64,000 bases of DNA from Gracilaria gracilis (lineage: Eukaryota; Rhodophyta; Florideophyceae; Gracilariales; Gracilariaceae), in assembly GCA_030374805.1 (NCBI GenBank), contig JARGSG010000006.1, forward strand, positions 124,001-188,000. Direction: 5' to 3'. The notes beneath the pieces were generated by a model. That model saw only the letters and a program-made list of their open reading frames with translations. It had not been told where the DNA came from and did not search any database. Both the position numbers and the translations under genes were made by a program. Shown in pieces: positions 19,719 to 31,143 of the stretch. Each line of letters opens with the position of its first letter. Position 1 is the stretch's first letter.

Positions 19719-21362
19719 CTGCTTGATGCAAGCTGTGCAACGAGCACAGGGCTACCAGCTGTACGCCGGCGGGACGCACGCACTGCAGCTGCGCAGATCT
19801 GATGATCATGGCTCTTCGCTCCGAAGACGTGCATTGGATCTTCTTCTTTCTTCACCACCATTTTCCCCCGCAATCATCCTCAAACTCTCGGCATTTCTGC
19901 TGCTGCTCCTCTGCTCGACCTAGAGTTCGTCTCCTCTTGCCCTCTCTTTACCATTCCGCGTCTTTATTTCCCCGAGTCCGCTCCGTCAAAGGCATACGAC
20001 CACTGTGATTTTAGTACAGGGTGTGGGCTCATCGTTCGATACGGCTCGTCTTGTGAGCTTGGAGATGCTGGAAACGGCTTCCGTGATTTTGTTGTTTTTG
20101 AACAGCTCTCTGGTAGAACCGACAGTTCATTAAGTTGCTGAAGCTGGCGCAAGAAACTTTGGAAGTTCGTGATGATAAGAAGACTAAAGTTGAGGGTGCG
20201 TCATAGACTTTGGGGGAGTGTGGGTTTGTGCCGCAGTCGAAAAAGGATCGGCTGCAGCGACGTTAGCCCTTCGTCGATGGAGGAGGCGATTACGAGTACG
20301 CTCCTTTGCATGCACTCTTTATGAATCAAAGTTATCAGTTCTTCATACAGATATGTATGCCAACTTCAATGAATGCTCTCAAGATTACCGAGAAACATCA
20401 GTCAGGAAGGGACTTCTTCTCCGCCGACTATTCCTTCTGGCCTCAACAACTTGCCTTACGAAAGGCCCGTATCGCATCAACGTATTCCCACCAAATTGCT
20501 AAGATGTAGCTTCATGCGTCAGCCCTGCCAATAGAATGGCCATTCAGAATTCACACCCAACGGAAAACTGTGACAACTGGGCATTGTCGTGCTCATTATG
20601 GGAGGATTCCACGCTAACGGCTTAAGCCCGTTTCCCGGCCGCTCATATGAGCAAAGAAACAACAAGAACATTTTGATGGAAATCAAAGCATGGCTACGTA
20701 GTAAAGAAGGTAACCAATCACTCCTTGATGAAGCTTCGTTTGCCCAAAACCGTTTAAGCTGCTTCGGAAAAGCTTGTTGTAGAGCTCATCATGATGATTT
20801 TGCTTGCCATATCCCCGCCCTCACCGTTCGTTCTCAACAAACTGAGCGGCTCGCCCCTCGGAACGAGTGTGTCGCGTTCCGATGGCGTGCCTGGCTCTGT
20901 GCACGGTGAGTGTCTTGTCCCCATTGGCATGCCGCCCATTCGCCCGTATCTACGCTTCGTTCGCTACGTCGCCACCTGAAGAATGCAAAGGGCTTTCTCA
21001 TGGCCGTGTCGGGCTCTTATCTACGAAGGTATGATATAATACAAACGCACTTGTAGGGCCACGGAGAGTCGTCGCAGACAGTCTACAAGCTACTTCAAGC
21101 TCTGTGTTAGTTATTGAATAGACATAGACATTCTAGACGTAGTTGTTACAGCTGTAGATAGCAGTATAAAACGTGATGGAGGCTGCTCTCTTCCTCTGAG
21201 AGTCAGCCAGACCTTCATCATCGCTTTCAGTGTTACATATGAAGTCAAAATGCACATGCGATTGTGCGAGAATGAAATGCGGTAGATGGCAAGATTGCCA
21301 CGACTACGCGATCTTGCTGAAAAGCACTTAGCTACACGCAGGCTATGAGCTGCAATGGGGTA

Positions 21363-21736
21363 AGGAATGGATTTTCGAGGAACGAAGAAGTGGATTTATT
21401 TGAACGGGAGTGAGCGGAAGGATGATCCAATTTGCGATCAGCGTGGCTACTTAGCTACGCTGGATTTTCCACCGCTTTGCCATCGTTCCGCAGCGTCGCC
21501 GCCGTCGATTTCGTTTTGTTCCGCTCTCACATCACGCGATCGGAGGCGGCGAACTCTTCGTTTCAAGTACCCTCCTCACCCTCCCTAGAGAGCAGTGCTG
21601 TCCTTGTTGGTCACACTGAACGCGTACGGTTGTGCCGTACGGAGCAGTAGAGCACTATGGGTAGGTACCCGCTCTGTGTCTCTCGCTATATCAAAACTAA
21701 AGGATCTTCCGAGAGCGTTGCGATAGTGATGAATAA
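21363..21736 (-). repeat. Right long terminal inverted repeat
   Basis: Inverted partner of 19366-19718. Its outer tip ends GTGATGAATAA only about 55 bp from the 3' end of the channel-like gene. Confidence 0.85.
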
Positions 21737-21791
21737 AAGTTCATTTCTAGAACACCAAGGTGTACCAACAGTAATACTCCGGCTTCTGAAA

Positions 21792-22560
21792 TTACGGAAT
21801 TTGAGGTCTGGTGGCCCCAAGTGCTGCCTTCGAAACATGCCACTTTTTCTTGTGAGATATGCAATAATCCCAGAACGTAAGCACCAATATGGAAAGAACC
21901 AGAGGCGGGACCACGAATACCAGGCATGGGATCAGAACAGTCATCGTTTCCACATTCTGAGAGGTGTTAGAATCGCCACAGGTGTATTCCTTCAGCGCTT
22001 CATCCACCAGTTTCGTCGTTTCCCCCTTAATACGAAGTCCTACTAGCTCGCGGTCCACCTGCAAGCGGCGCGTCTCATTCACGGCCATGTTGTACAGCCA
22101 CCCTCCATTGAATTGGTACAACACATCACGCGTTTGGTGAACGGTTAGCTGGTCGCAAGATGAATGCTCACTCAAAAGGTGTTTCCCAACAATCTCGAAC
22201 GTAACCATGAATTCCGCTGTAGAACTTTTGACCGCTTCTATGCATTCGGTAGCTGTAGGACATTGATCCCAATGGGTGCCTTGTGGCCAGTCCGGCTTAC
22301 CTGCGCTAACTATCATTATGCAAACCGACAAAGAAGAACGTACACTATTAGCCTTTTGATGTGAACAGTTTTTCAGCATGGGGGCGTGACTCAATTGAAA
22401 AAAACTTACCTGTTTCATTCCAAACATTCTCAAGCGCTGAGTTTTTGAGCACAACGAAGTCTTCAAGCTGGGAAGGCGTTAGCCGCCTTACAGGTTTCGA
22501 AAGCGATTGGCTCTGGGAGGTGCGGGAAAACTGGATTCCAAAGTATCTTTCAAAGAAAAA
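21792..22560 (-). CDS. Glutamate-receptor-like channel, S2 ligand lobe and last membrane helix
   Basis: Two exons are seen. Exon a is 22410-22560, after acceptor GCTAAGCAG and before donor GTAAGT. Exon b is 21792-22300, after acceptor TTAGCGCAG. The 109 nt intron splits a Gly codon and the joined frame has 219 codons. It reads as the second half-domain of a periplasmic-binding-protein lobe: RLTPSQLEDFVVLKNSA, AEFMVTFEIVGKHLL, GWLYNMAVNETRR, LVGLRIKGETTKLVDEALK. A single 24-residue hydrophobic helix follows (VLIPCLVFVVPPLVLSILV), then a short basic tail. That is the S2-M4 end of ionotropic glutamate receptors. The exon enters in phase 0, so upstream exons are required; the matching S1-M1-pore-M3 part lies at 25779-26849. 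This is a family call from topology and weak motifs. Confidence 0.55.
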
Positions 22561-22696
22561 CTGCTTAGCACAGTAGAATCAAGGAATCCACCGATTCAAC
22601 TCTCTTTTGACTCAAATAGTGAATGATGAAACTATAGTGCATGATTGAAGTACGTAAAAAGCAATAAGATTAGAAGTAAACATTAAAGACTAGTTC

Positions 22697-23547
22697 TCAA
22701 ATAATTTCTACACATATGATATCTTCCTCCCGTACGTACTTGTCATCAGGAGCCTTAAGATCCACGTAATAAACTTTTGTTTGATCCGCGTATGTCAGAA
22801 TCTGTTTGCTCAAAACATGAGATTCAACACGAAATGGAAGTTGAATTGAACAGGAGGACTTAACGGAATCAGAAGCCGTTTTGCGTAAAGCCTTCAACGC
22901 CTTTTGAAACCCGAGAACCTTGGGATGATAATCCTTCATAGGGTCAAACTGCTTCGTAAGCCACAGTTTATGGAGCAGTTTGACATCATTCATCGGCTCC
23001 GGCCATGTTATAGCGAGCTCAAATGCAGACCCGTCATCTGAAACAGAACTCTGAATTTCATTTGACCCTGTTCCAGATGGCAAAACAATTGCTAAAGTCA
23101 AATGCTTTGTTGTAGAATTGACATTTTCCCATTCAGACATCAACACCATAGGATAAAATTTACCTATGGATGGGCATGGTAGCGGTTCTGGAGAAAATTC
23201 GATGCTGTCATCAATGTCGACAACCTCCTTGTCCACATTTTCCCCACCTCTAGGAGTCATATTCTCCGATGTTTGTGGATTCAATACGGCTTGAAAAATG
23301 TTAGTTTACCAGAAGGTGTCTCTCAACAATATAATAACTTACTCGATGATTTCAACATTTCCTGGCGAATTTTGTGAAATTTAGCCTTAAATGTAGAGAA
23401 CCGAAATGGTTTGAATAGCGGATCCATATCGAAGACTTCCTTGGCCGTCTCCGTACCAAGTAGGTCACCTCTTTCGAACATACTTTTGATTTTTAAGACT
23501 GCCGGGGAGTCTTCACGCAGTTGCGGTCGCCTTCTTTTGGGAGCCAT
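22697..23547 (-). CDS. Unknown protein paired with the Harbinger-like transposase
   Basis: Exon 1 is 23343-23547 (ATG at 23547) and exon 2 is 22697-23289. The 53 nt intron has donor GTAAGT, branch motif CTAAC and acceptor TTCAAG. The joined product is 265 residues. It starts with a basic segment (MAPKRRRPQLRED) and continues KIKSMFERGDL and FDMDPLFKPFRFSTFKAKFH, a helical, possibly DNA-binding region of about 70 residues. The second exon has an acidic stretch (DKEVVDIDDSIEF) and a mixed alpha/beta C-terminal domain ending VREEDIICVEII. I do not recognise the family. It is divergent from the transposase at 24766, and PIF/Harbinger elements typically carry a second gene whose product helps the transposase enter the nucleus or bind DNA. 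That role is inferred from position only. Confidence 0.65.
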
Positions 23548-24765
23548 GAGTGCTGTGGGTTCTAGTTATCTTTCTGGGTAAAACCAATGCACATCTTAGA
23601 AAGCAAGAGAGAATCTGACGCTTAAGAAGGAATGACAGATTTGAAGATATCTGTAAAATATCAATGTTATCTAGTGACCTAGCGAGGCTGTATCCTAGGG
23701 GACAACGCTATGAATTCAATGCCTTCAAACAAAAGTTGTGTAGTGTATGTGATTCAATGTGGGTACATTTACCTTTGACTTTGACGTCATATGAACCGCA
23801 GAACATTTTTGAATGTCCAACGAATTTGATAACAAATATCAGGTCATAAAAATTCACTGTATAGACACAACCATGTCAGTACACGTACACATTTTCTTAC
23901 TGCTGCACACGGTGGCAGTTTGTATGTGCAAGTAAGCTTTACTTATAATTAATAGAAGTATACTTAGTAGTTTATTAGAATACTTGCCGCGCTTGCGGTT
24001 TTGCACCAGGAACTTTGCAACATGAAGGAGTGAACTTCCTGTCCGAGTCGAGGTCGTTATTACTCGCCATCGCATTGGCTTCCCATTCGATGCCACATCT
24101 GAAAGAGAGACAATGGTGCTCCCATTAACATAAAACACTAGTAAGCCAAAAACTCTTCGAAGTGTACCCATTGCTTATCACTCAACTTTAGCTCAACCGC
24201 TTAATTTCGAAGTTTTTCTCGATTTTTAGGCTCTCATAAATCCCCAGAGAACCTAGGATACCGTACAAAATTTCTATTATCATGTAGAAAGAAGGTGACA
24301 TATTTCACTTCTATAAGTTTTTGTTTCTCACATCAAATTATTCATGAGTAGAGTTGAAGTCGACTGAGGGCGTAAAGTCGACTTCTCAAGGTCCGACTGA
24401 AGAAAAACGTTAACAGAAAAACAATAACCACTGTCACGTCGTCACAAAACCCGAAGTATGGATGTAAGATAATTCTTAAAATAAACTGACATTCTTATCG
24501 TCAGAGGAGCAATTCTGGGTATTCCCGCTACATGTTTACACTCTCCACATACTTCTGCTTTTCTTTAGGTTTCCACACTAACAGTAGCAAACACAAACCT
24601 TGCAGGAGAAGCAAATTCAAGACAGCAATCAACTACAATAGAGAGGGGACATGTTCCCTATTGATCGCGGGAATGATAGCACTATTCGCTATAAGTGATG
24701 ATCAATATCTACGTTAGTTCGACGCGGTCTACGATTCTCACTTCCTTCAAGATCGTTTTACTCGA
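23548..24765. other. Interior of the Harbinger-like element, unresolved exons
   Basis: On the minus strand a strong acceptor (CTCTCTTTCAG, ending at 24099) opens an exon-like frame downwards from 24098, and an ORF runs 23854-24171. No product is recognisable. On the plus strand an acceptor-like TTTAG near 24567 and a second one before the transposase frame (CGTTAG near 24717) suggest a 5' transposase exon that I could not define. Confidence 0.35.
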
Positions 24766-25680
24766 GTGATGACCACTACGCGGAAATTGGCGACAGCGAA
24801 CACGTTTCGTGGCGCTAGCATTAGCATCTTGAAAAACGTTCGCAAAAGGAACTCTTCTGTCTACAGTTCCCGGTTTCGCTCGCTATTTGGTGTCACATTC
24901 CGGACATGTGCTACATTGTGGAATAAGATACGACCGGAGTTGCGCAAAAATGCAAAACCAAAGCATTTATTATGGGGTCTTTTGTTTCTGCAACAGTACT
25001 CCACTGAGCATGTCAACGCAACTATATGTGGAGTGGATGAAAAAAGCTTCAGGAAATGGTGCTGGATATTCGTATATCACTTACAACGAATTAAAGCGGT
25101 ACGTTTTCTTTAATATGTTTCTGATTTGGATATATACATTACTTTTTCTAACACGTCCAAATAGATATGCTTGGGTTCTCGGTTCTCAACCACATCGTTT
25201 CAGTTGTGCTACATGTCTGTAGACGGTACGGACTGCCCTATTGCAGAGCCGCAACAATTTTCGAGAAACTGGTACTCGCACAAGTTGCATTGTGCTGGTT
25301 TGCGATATGAGACAGGTATTTCCATTCACAGTGGAGAAATTGTGTGGATTAATGGAGGGTTTCCATGCGGACATTATCCTGATGTGAACATTTTTCGTCG
25401 TGATTTGAAAACACACCTTCGAACCAATGAACATATTGTGACAGATGCGGGATATGGAGATGAAGCCTGTGTTACTACAAACAAAGTACCCCACAACTTG
25501 AAAAAGCTGCACAGTTGCATTAGAGCAAGGCACGAAAATATACATCACTGTTTGAAGGAATTTGAAGTTCTCAACAGAAAATTTCGTCACAGACGAGCTC
25601 TGCATTCGGTTTGCTTTCATGCTGTAGCTAATGTTACACAAGTCGCCATTTGTAATGGCGAGAAGATTTATGACATTTGA
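24766..25680 (+). CDS. PIF/Harbinger-type DDE transposase (DDE_Tnp_4 family)
   Basis: Two exons, 24766-25098 and 25165-25680, with a 66 nt phase-0 intron (donor GTACGT, CTAAC branch motif, acceptor CAAATAG); 282 residues from the ATG. The first exon holds FRSLFGVTFRTCATLW and AKPKHLLWGLLFLQQY, then VDEKSFRKWCWIFV, typical of the helical region of this family. The second holds the catalytic residues: MSVDGTDCPI (first Asp), VTDAGYGDE (second Asp) and RARHENIHHCLKEFEVL (Glu). NGGFPCGHYPDVNIFR lies between the first two. The frame upstream of the ATG is open for 17 further codons back to an acceptor-like TTAG, so a 5' exon may be missing from this model. No internal stop is seen, so this copy could still be active. 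Confidence 0.88.
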
Positions 25681-25778
25681 TTACGACATTATCTCTTTAA
25701 AAGAAGTTTCTAAAGTCTATATTCTTTTGCTTCTTTTTCTACAGAATGAAATCAGCTGAAACCCGGTTTGTGGTTTTC

Positions 25779-26849
25779 TCATTCAGGAAACATATACTGC
25801 TCAGAAAGGATAATGTTTTTTAACTTACGTGCCTTAAGTTTTAAGAATCTTATCCTTCTGATCTTCCGCATCTTTCCCGTAGCTCCCTGATTCTGGAACA
25901 AGAAATTAACCACAGCTACTTCATAGAACAACGCAAAAACGGCAACAAGCGCGATTAATGATATCCGGAACAGAAGTGACGCAAGTGCGTATTTCTTTGC
26001 GATATTCGTTCGTTGAACCCTAGATATGCTGCTCGTACTTGAGCCATCATCCACATCTTCATCTTCGGGGCTCATTACCTCATCCCAATTACCAGCAAAG
26101 ATGAAGCACGCAGATACTAAACTTCGCTTAGCGGACCAATGGAAGCGTATAGCCATTACCAGCGACATGGAGAAAGCAAAGAGGACCAAACCGATGAAAA
26201 TTGCCCAAGCACCCGTCTCGAACGGGCGTATCAACTGGTATAATGGTCCCCGTGAATGCCTGAAGTTGGGGTCGGATTTGCCAATGATCATCATCTCACT
26301 GTCGACGAGCGGTGCGGAGGGGTGGTGCTTGCACTGACGCTGTGGTGTTTCTAGCAAGAGACCGGTTACTGCGAAACGGTAATTCTCGTCAGCCATGATG
26401 TCGATGTAATCAACTAACTGGTTGAAGGTACAGTGATCGGCATGGCCGCCCCATATACACTAATCGTCAGCGGATGAAGTCTGTTCATGCGCCTCAAAGG
26501 CGATACCGCTTAGGCCACCAACCCCACGCAAGCTCTCTTCGAATTTGCCACATTTGAATGGTTCCTGAAGTTCAAACGCTTCATCAGATGCATTGAAGTT
26601 TTCTAGTTTATGAAAGTTAATGAAAGGTGGTTCTTGTAAGAAGATATAGCAGGTGGCACCGGAGGAATTCCTGCACTTTTCGTACAGATCGGGGTTTAGT
26701 TTCAAATTGGCTAGGCAACCCTTGCCGTTGCCTTGCAATTTAGTTCGGTCGTACAGATCACAGTCGAAATCTCCAGATGCAGGTGACTGGTTCGCAGCAC
26801 CAAGCGTCAGCACCAAAGCCGTAATGAAGAGAAGAATCGTCAGTTTCAT
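25779..26849 (-). pseudogene. Glutamate-receptor-like channel, S1 lobe, M1, pore and M3 (one in-frame TAG)
   Basis: The ATG at 26849 is chosen because MKLTILLFITALVLTLGAA is a signal peptide. Then come a Cys-rich S1 lobe (CYIFLQEPPFI, GLSGIAFEAHEQ), a TAG at 26460-26462, and the same frame resuming with CIWGGHADHCTFNQLVDYID and YRFAVTGLLLETPQR. GAWAIFIGLVLFAFSMSLVM is M1 and LVSACFIFAGNWDEV is a re-entrant pore-like loop, followed by an acidic linker. LLFRISLIALVAVFALFYEV is M3. The frame ends at 25779 in a short basic tail containing a perfect donor (GTAAGT near 25820). The TAG is either a nonsense mutation or the acceptor of a small intron (CTGAC branch motif just upstream, but only a weak donor). 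The Cys-flanked S1 and acidic post-pore linker are unlike textbook receptors. Confidence 0.55.
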
Positions 26850-27542
26850 TCGGAAGATACTGCATCGAGTACTGGTTGGCAACGCGCGTCAGACACGATG
26901 CCTTGTTTGACCGCCATCGTTTCCTTTATAGGCTGTGCAAGATTGGAGCACATGGCTCCAAGAGAAGAGCAGAAAATTGGTCCGATGCAATTGAAGGAGT
27001 AACGGAAGAGAAGGCGCAAACGAGAGAGCGAGCAGGGGCACAACGTCGAATGAAGGGTTAAGTCACACATGGGCTGAGAATGCAGACAACACAAGCGGCG
27101 ACGAGGCAAGGACGATGGGTGCGCAACGGCGTAGCTGAGGTGAGGTTCGGATACTGCCCCATTGGCAGTTGCGCGAGCGCGCTGAGTGCAGTACTGAGCT
27201 GGGGCACGGATGCTGGCACAGGGAGTTACGGTCCCGCGCTCTGAGGGGCGGATGACGCAATTCATCCGGGCCGTGCGACTCGCGAACGCTAGTGGGCGCG
27301 AATAGTAGCCAAAGATGTTGAGCATGGGCGCGTCAGGCCCGCTTCAGAACGTGAAGTGATGCTCGGTCAGGATCTGAGGGAGATTCTCCACGTTCAGCGA
27401 GCACAGCAAGGGCCGTGATCACAACAAGAATTGCGCGCGCACAGGGTCCAAGTCCTGTTGTGGTTGCTCAATATCTTCAGCTTGCGAACTGTGTCTTTAC
27501 AACTACAACCATGATGGTATTCATTACAACAGAACAGAATAT
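26850..27542. other. Upstream region of the channel-like gene
   Basis: Contains long minus and plus ORFs of biased composition without motifs. This is presumably promoter and spacer DNA between the channel-like gene and the Copia-2 LTR. Confidence 0.3.
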
Positions 27543-27977
27543 GTTACAACAGACGTCCACGTGACGATTGATAAAAATATACCAGCGGTGACTGGGGAAA
27601 GCGGTAATTTCGACAATTTAGATAAATCATTTGTACGAAAGGCATATTCTAAAACTTTCCTCTATAACCAGCCTCATCAGAAGGCGTGTCTTTGTGGTAA
27701 AATAGGAGAGTAAGTGCGCGCGGGGAAGGAAGCGCGCGAGGAAGAAGTAAAGTAGAAAGTGTAGTTAATACTAAAAATAATGAACCGAGAAAAAGCCAAA
27801 CTTTTCGGTTCACCCACCTTTTATAGACATTGCGCGTTTCCTGAATGGGAAACGCGCAATTCATTCTACTATTTAGAAGGCCACGCAACTGTGAGTCCGA
27901 CAGTTGCGTAGCCACACAGCTGCATTTAATTATCAGCCTCCTGACGTAAAGGCTAATAATTTGCCCTTGTTACCACA
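27543..27977 (-). repeat. 3' LTR of the second Copia element (tentative)
   Basis: On the minus strand a purine tract (AGAAAGAGATGGAG) is followed by TGTGGTAACAAGGGC, the expected polypurine tract plus LTR start. A TATAAAAGG promoter-like motif lies about 150 bp inside. The other end is placed at TGTTGTAACA only because it ends in CA. No second LTR copy remains for comparison. Confidence 0.45.
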
Positions 27978-28014
27978 CTCCATCTCTTTCTAAAGTTGTA
28001 AGAGACGATGCAAA

Positions 28015-31000
28015 CTATAGATTTCTAGCAACCCATTGTTCCGTAAGATGGAAAACTTTGTTATCTTGCATGATCGTATCCAAAACATGATTTCCCGTGA
28101 GGTTTGTAAAAACGATCGCCAAATTATATTCTGAGCGCAAAAAACCAACATTACAAATGCATTTTAATTCGTAGCCCTCATGAACAGCGGCAATTTCAAT
28201 CATCAACCTCCATTCTGCGCTAGTGGAGGACGTCGTTATAACGTCGAACAAACTTTTCGAGTCGGTAAACATACGCAACGGCACTTTCTTACCAATCATT
28301 TCCTCTATGTCCGTTTTCAAAGTGAAGGAAAAATGAAAGGCGTCTGCGAAGGCGTACAGTTCTTCTCCCAATACGCTTCTAACGACCCTTCTGCTCTTAT
28401 AACTTGCATAATGAAGAACGTTGCAGTTATCGTTCTTGTCTGCGAGAAGCACTATGTAGCCGAGCTGTGAAGTAAGGTCTCCATTATTGGCAAATGATGA
28501 GTCAGCGTAAACCCTGAGGCAAAGACTGTCGAAGTCAAGTTTCTTGAAAGAGAACATTTTGTTGCTCGTGTCTTTGAGATAAGAATCCGACTTGTTACTT
28601 AGTTTTGCATAGTCCTTGGGTTTTCTCTGAAATATTTCTTCGGTTGCTTGCGAGAGTTTGTTCACAATGAAGCAGATGTCTGGGCGTGAGTTACATATCC
28701 AAGCTACTTTGGCTCTAAGCGATCTAAATGATGCAAAACTATCGTCTGGCAGTGTTTCCAATTTATCCACATATTCCGTTTGACTTGTGAGGAACCCATT
28801 TGGTTCCTTTTTGATGTTCATTCCTGAGAATTTGAAGTTATCGAATTCTCTGGCTCTGGATTCAAATCGTTTGAGTGATTGGTTTTTGAGTTCGAGATAT
28901 TACTCCTTTCCAGATACGATTGAGTCATCCACGTAGGTTTCAATCATTTCACCAAGTTTCTTGTCACATTTTCTGTGGAAGAGTGAGATATCGGATTTAG
29001 CCTGTGCCATTTCGAGTTCATTTTTTAGGTGTTCCAACATAGTTCTATTCCAATAGTCTCCGGAGTCCGGGAGGCTGTAGAGAGGTTTCAGCAGCTTCAA
29101 AGCAATGTTTGGGGGCATTTTGAAGTCTGCTGATGGTTTTAAATATACTTCTCTCTCCAGTTTCTCGTTTCTTTGTAAGTATGCCTGGCTTAGGTCGTGG
29201 CTCTAGATTCTAAAACCAAAAATGGCGGATAAACTTAGAATAGTTCTAATTGAACATTTTCTAATAGTTGTCGAATTATGAATAAGGATGTTTTTGTCCT
29301 TATCCCGATGTCCTTGGGCAATGAATCGAGCTTTGTAAAGCTCCTCAGGTGTCCCTTTGTTCTTTATACTAAGAGCGAAACGTCCTCCTAGTATATTGGC
29401 GTTCGCTGGGATGTCTTCACTCTTGACCATTTTCCAAGTTTCCCTTTTGTGCAAACCCTCGATCTCTTTCTTTCTTGCAGCTTCAAGCTGCGGAAGATGC
29501 TTGCGGGGATCTCTGGGTTGGAGAATTTTCGTAATGTGGGTTGGAAATTCTTCTGGAGAGCTAAAATCAGAGAAAAACGATTGGAGTATGTCGATATAGG
29601 AAGGGGATTGAATCTCTGTTTCAGAACCGTTGTCGTCAATGTAGGGTTTGACCTGAGTGACGTTGTGTTGGACTTCGGAGCCGCCACGATCGATGAAGAT
29701 TTGTTTGTTGTCAATCTTTGTGATCTTGTACGGTCCGATCCAAGGGGGTGTAACGTTTTCATGATACACAAGGACTTTCTGACCGACTGTAAAGTCGATT
29801 TTGGTCACCGCAGGGATTCTGCGGTTCAATGCGGTACGGAGTCTAAGTTCATTAGAGATAGTCTCCATTTCGTGGCGAGCTAGCGTCAACGCTTCCATGC
29901 GTGCGTGCTGGTCTGGCAGCTTAGATGCGACGCCAGGGAAACGAGGAGGTACTCCGAACACCAGTAGCGAAGGGACGAGGCCTTCTGGTTTCATGGTGTC
30001 GTTCATAGCCTTGACGGCAAGGTTGAGTGCCAGTCTAAAGCCTACGTTAGGATGTTCGTGTCGAATCGTAGTGTAGATTGTGCATGGTATCTCTCTCCGG
30101 AACCAAGTGAGTTGTGGCTTTCGATCCCGCAAAGGGAGAATTTGACACCGTTCTCTTCCATAAGAGTCTGCCAACGTGGGGAGATGAAGACCGAGCCCTG
30201 GTCGCAGCGAATGGAGTCAGGAAAACCGGTGTATATTGTTGTCCAGCATTCAAGGAATGCGTTTGAGACAGAATCGAGGGATTGGCCATTGACAAAAACG
30301 GCGGCGCTGAAGTGCGTTTGAAGATCGACGACGTGGAGTATGGCTCTTTGATTAATGAACATTAGATCTAGAGATAACTCTCGGTTGAACACGACGACGT
30401 GGGGAAATGATACTTGAAAGCTTTGGGGTTCCGGGGTGAAACGCTGACAAGTTTTGCAAGCTTTGGTGACTACTCTAGTAACTCTCTTGTGGTCTTGTTG
30501 GCGTCTTCGGGTTGGGCCTTTTTGATGAGATTAAAGAGTTTTCGGGTTGAGGGGTGGTAAAAGTGAAAATGTAGTTTCCGGATTTCAGCTTTAGTGAAAC
30601 TGATGTCAATGAATTCGTTCCAATCGAGGTAGAGGTGACCAAACTTGCGTGTGATTGGCATATTCCAGCCTCTGGTGCAAACCAGTTGGTTAGTAACATT
30701 GTTGACATAGATTCTCTCGTGGTCCATGAAGTTGAGGCCAAGAAGAAGCGGAATGTTGGCGTCGATGACGTCAACGGAGAGCTTCAAGATACGTCCGTTG
30801 GGGGCGTGTATTCGGATTGTAATGTTACCAATCGGCTTGAAAATTGTGTTACCGAGACGGTATCCCAGGCGCGACTTGTGGTGCTTAAAGCGGATTTCAA
30901 CTGACTTGCAGCAGGCGCGGGCCTTCTGTAGTACGATGATGCTTCGTTGGGCTCCGGTGTCCAAGCATGCGCCATTGAAATGCTCCGCGGGGGCCTTGTC

Positions 31001-31143
31001 CGCGATGGTTGAAACATCGCAAGCAAGAATTTCTATCGGTGGCTTTTTGTACTTATTTTTATTACTACGTTTACCAGCTATCTTACGTGCTACTTTGGGG
31101 ACTAGGGTCGGAACTGTATTTGGGAAGGCAACAGAGTTCCCGT
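28015..31143 (-). pseudogene. Copia-2 protease-integrase-RT-RNase H, frameshifted
   Basis: The protease motif ACLDTGAQRSII lies near 30960. The integrase zinc motif part is HFHFYHPSTRKL; its core has DLMFINQRAILHVVDLQTHF, IRCDQGSVFISPRW and HNSLGSGERYHA. RT starts ANILGGRFALSIKNKG and has the catalytic ETYVDDSIVS. RNase H has LRVYADSSFANN and LRMFTDSKSLFDVI. The frame changes at least four times (near 30470, 30170, 29203 and 28900), so no polyprotein can be made. ERYHA at the integrase Glu places it in the Copia lineages that end this motif with a Tyr-His. Confidence 0.85.

Larger units (their letters stand above)
19366..21736. mobile_element. DNA element with about 360 bp terminal inverted repeats
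   Basis: 19366-19718 and 21363-21736 are long inverted copies. The outer tips are TTATTCATCACTATCGCAAC on the left and its complement on the right; the inner ends lie near GAAAATCTATT. The right arm carries an extra segment of about 26 bp near 21570. Between the arms (19.72-21.36 kb) I find only short ORFs without known domains, for example 20306-20509 plus. It is probably a nonautonomous derivative or an element with an unrecognised protein. No convincing target duplication is visible at the outer edges, so exact borders are uncertain. Confidence 0.8.
22697..25680. mobile_element. PIF/Harbinger-like transposon, minimum extent
   Basis: The borders given are those of the two outer genes; true ends should lie just outside, near 22.6 and 25.75 kb. 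A weak inverted similarity (TGAATGATGAAACTA near 22620, read inwards, against TGAATGAGAAAACCA near 25790) could be degenerate terminal repeats, but no 3 bp TWA duplication was confirmed. The element separates the two halves of the channel-like gene. Confidence 0.6.

Noticed and set aside
25681-25790. Terminal inverted repeats of the Harbinger-like element
   Set aside because: Only a 12/15 match to the left side and no 3 bp duplication; too weak to set borders.
26846-27325. Minus ORF of 159 codons upstream of the channel-like gene
   Set aside because: Starts without ATG, has biased composition and overlaps the presumed promoter; no motif.
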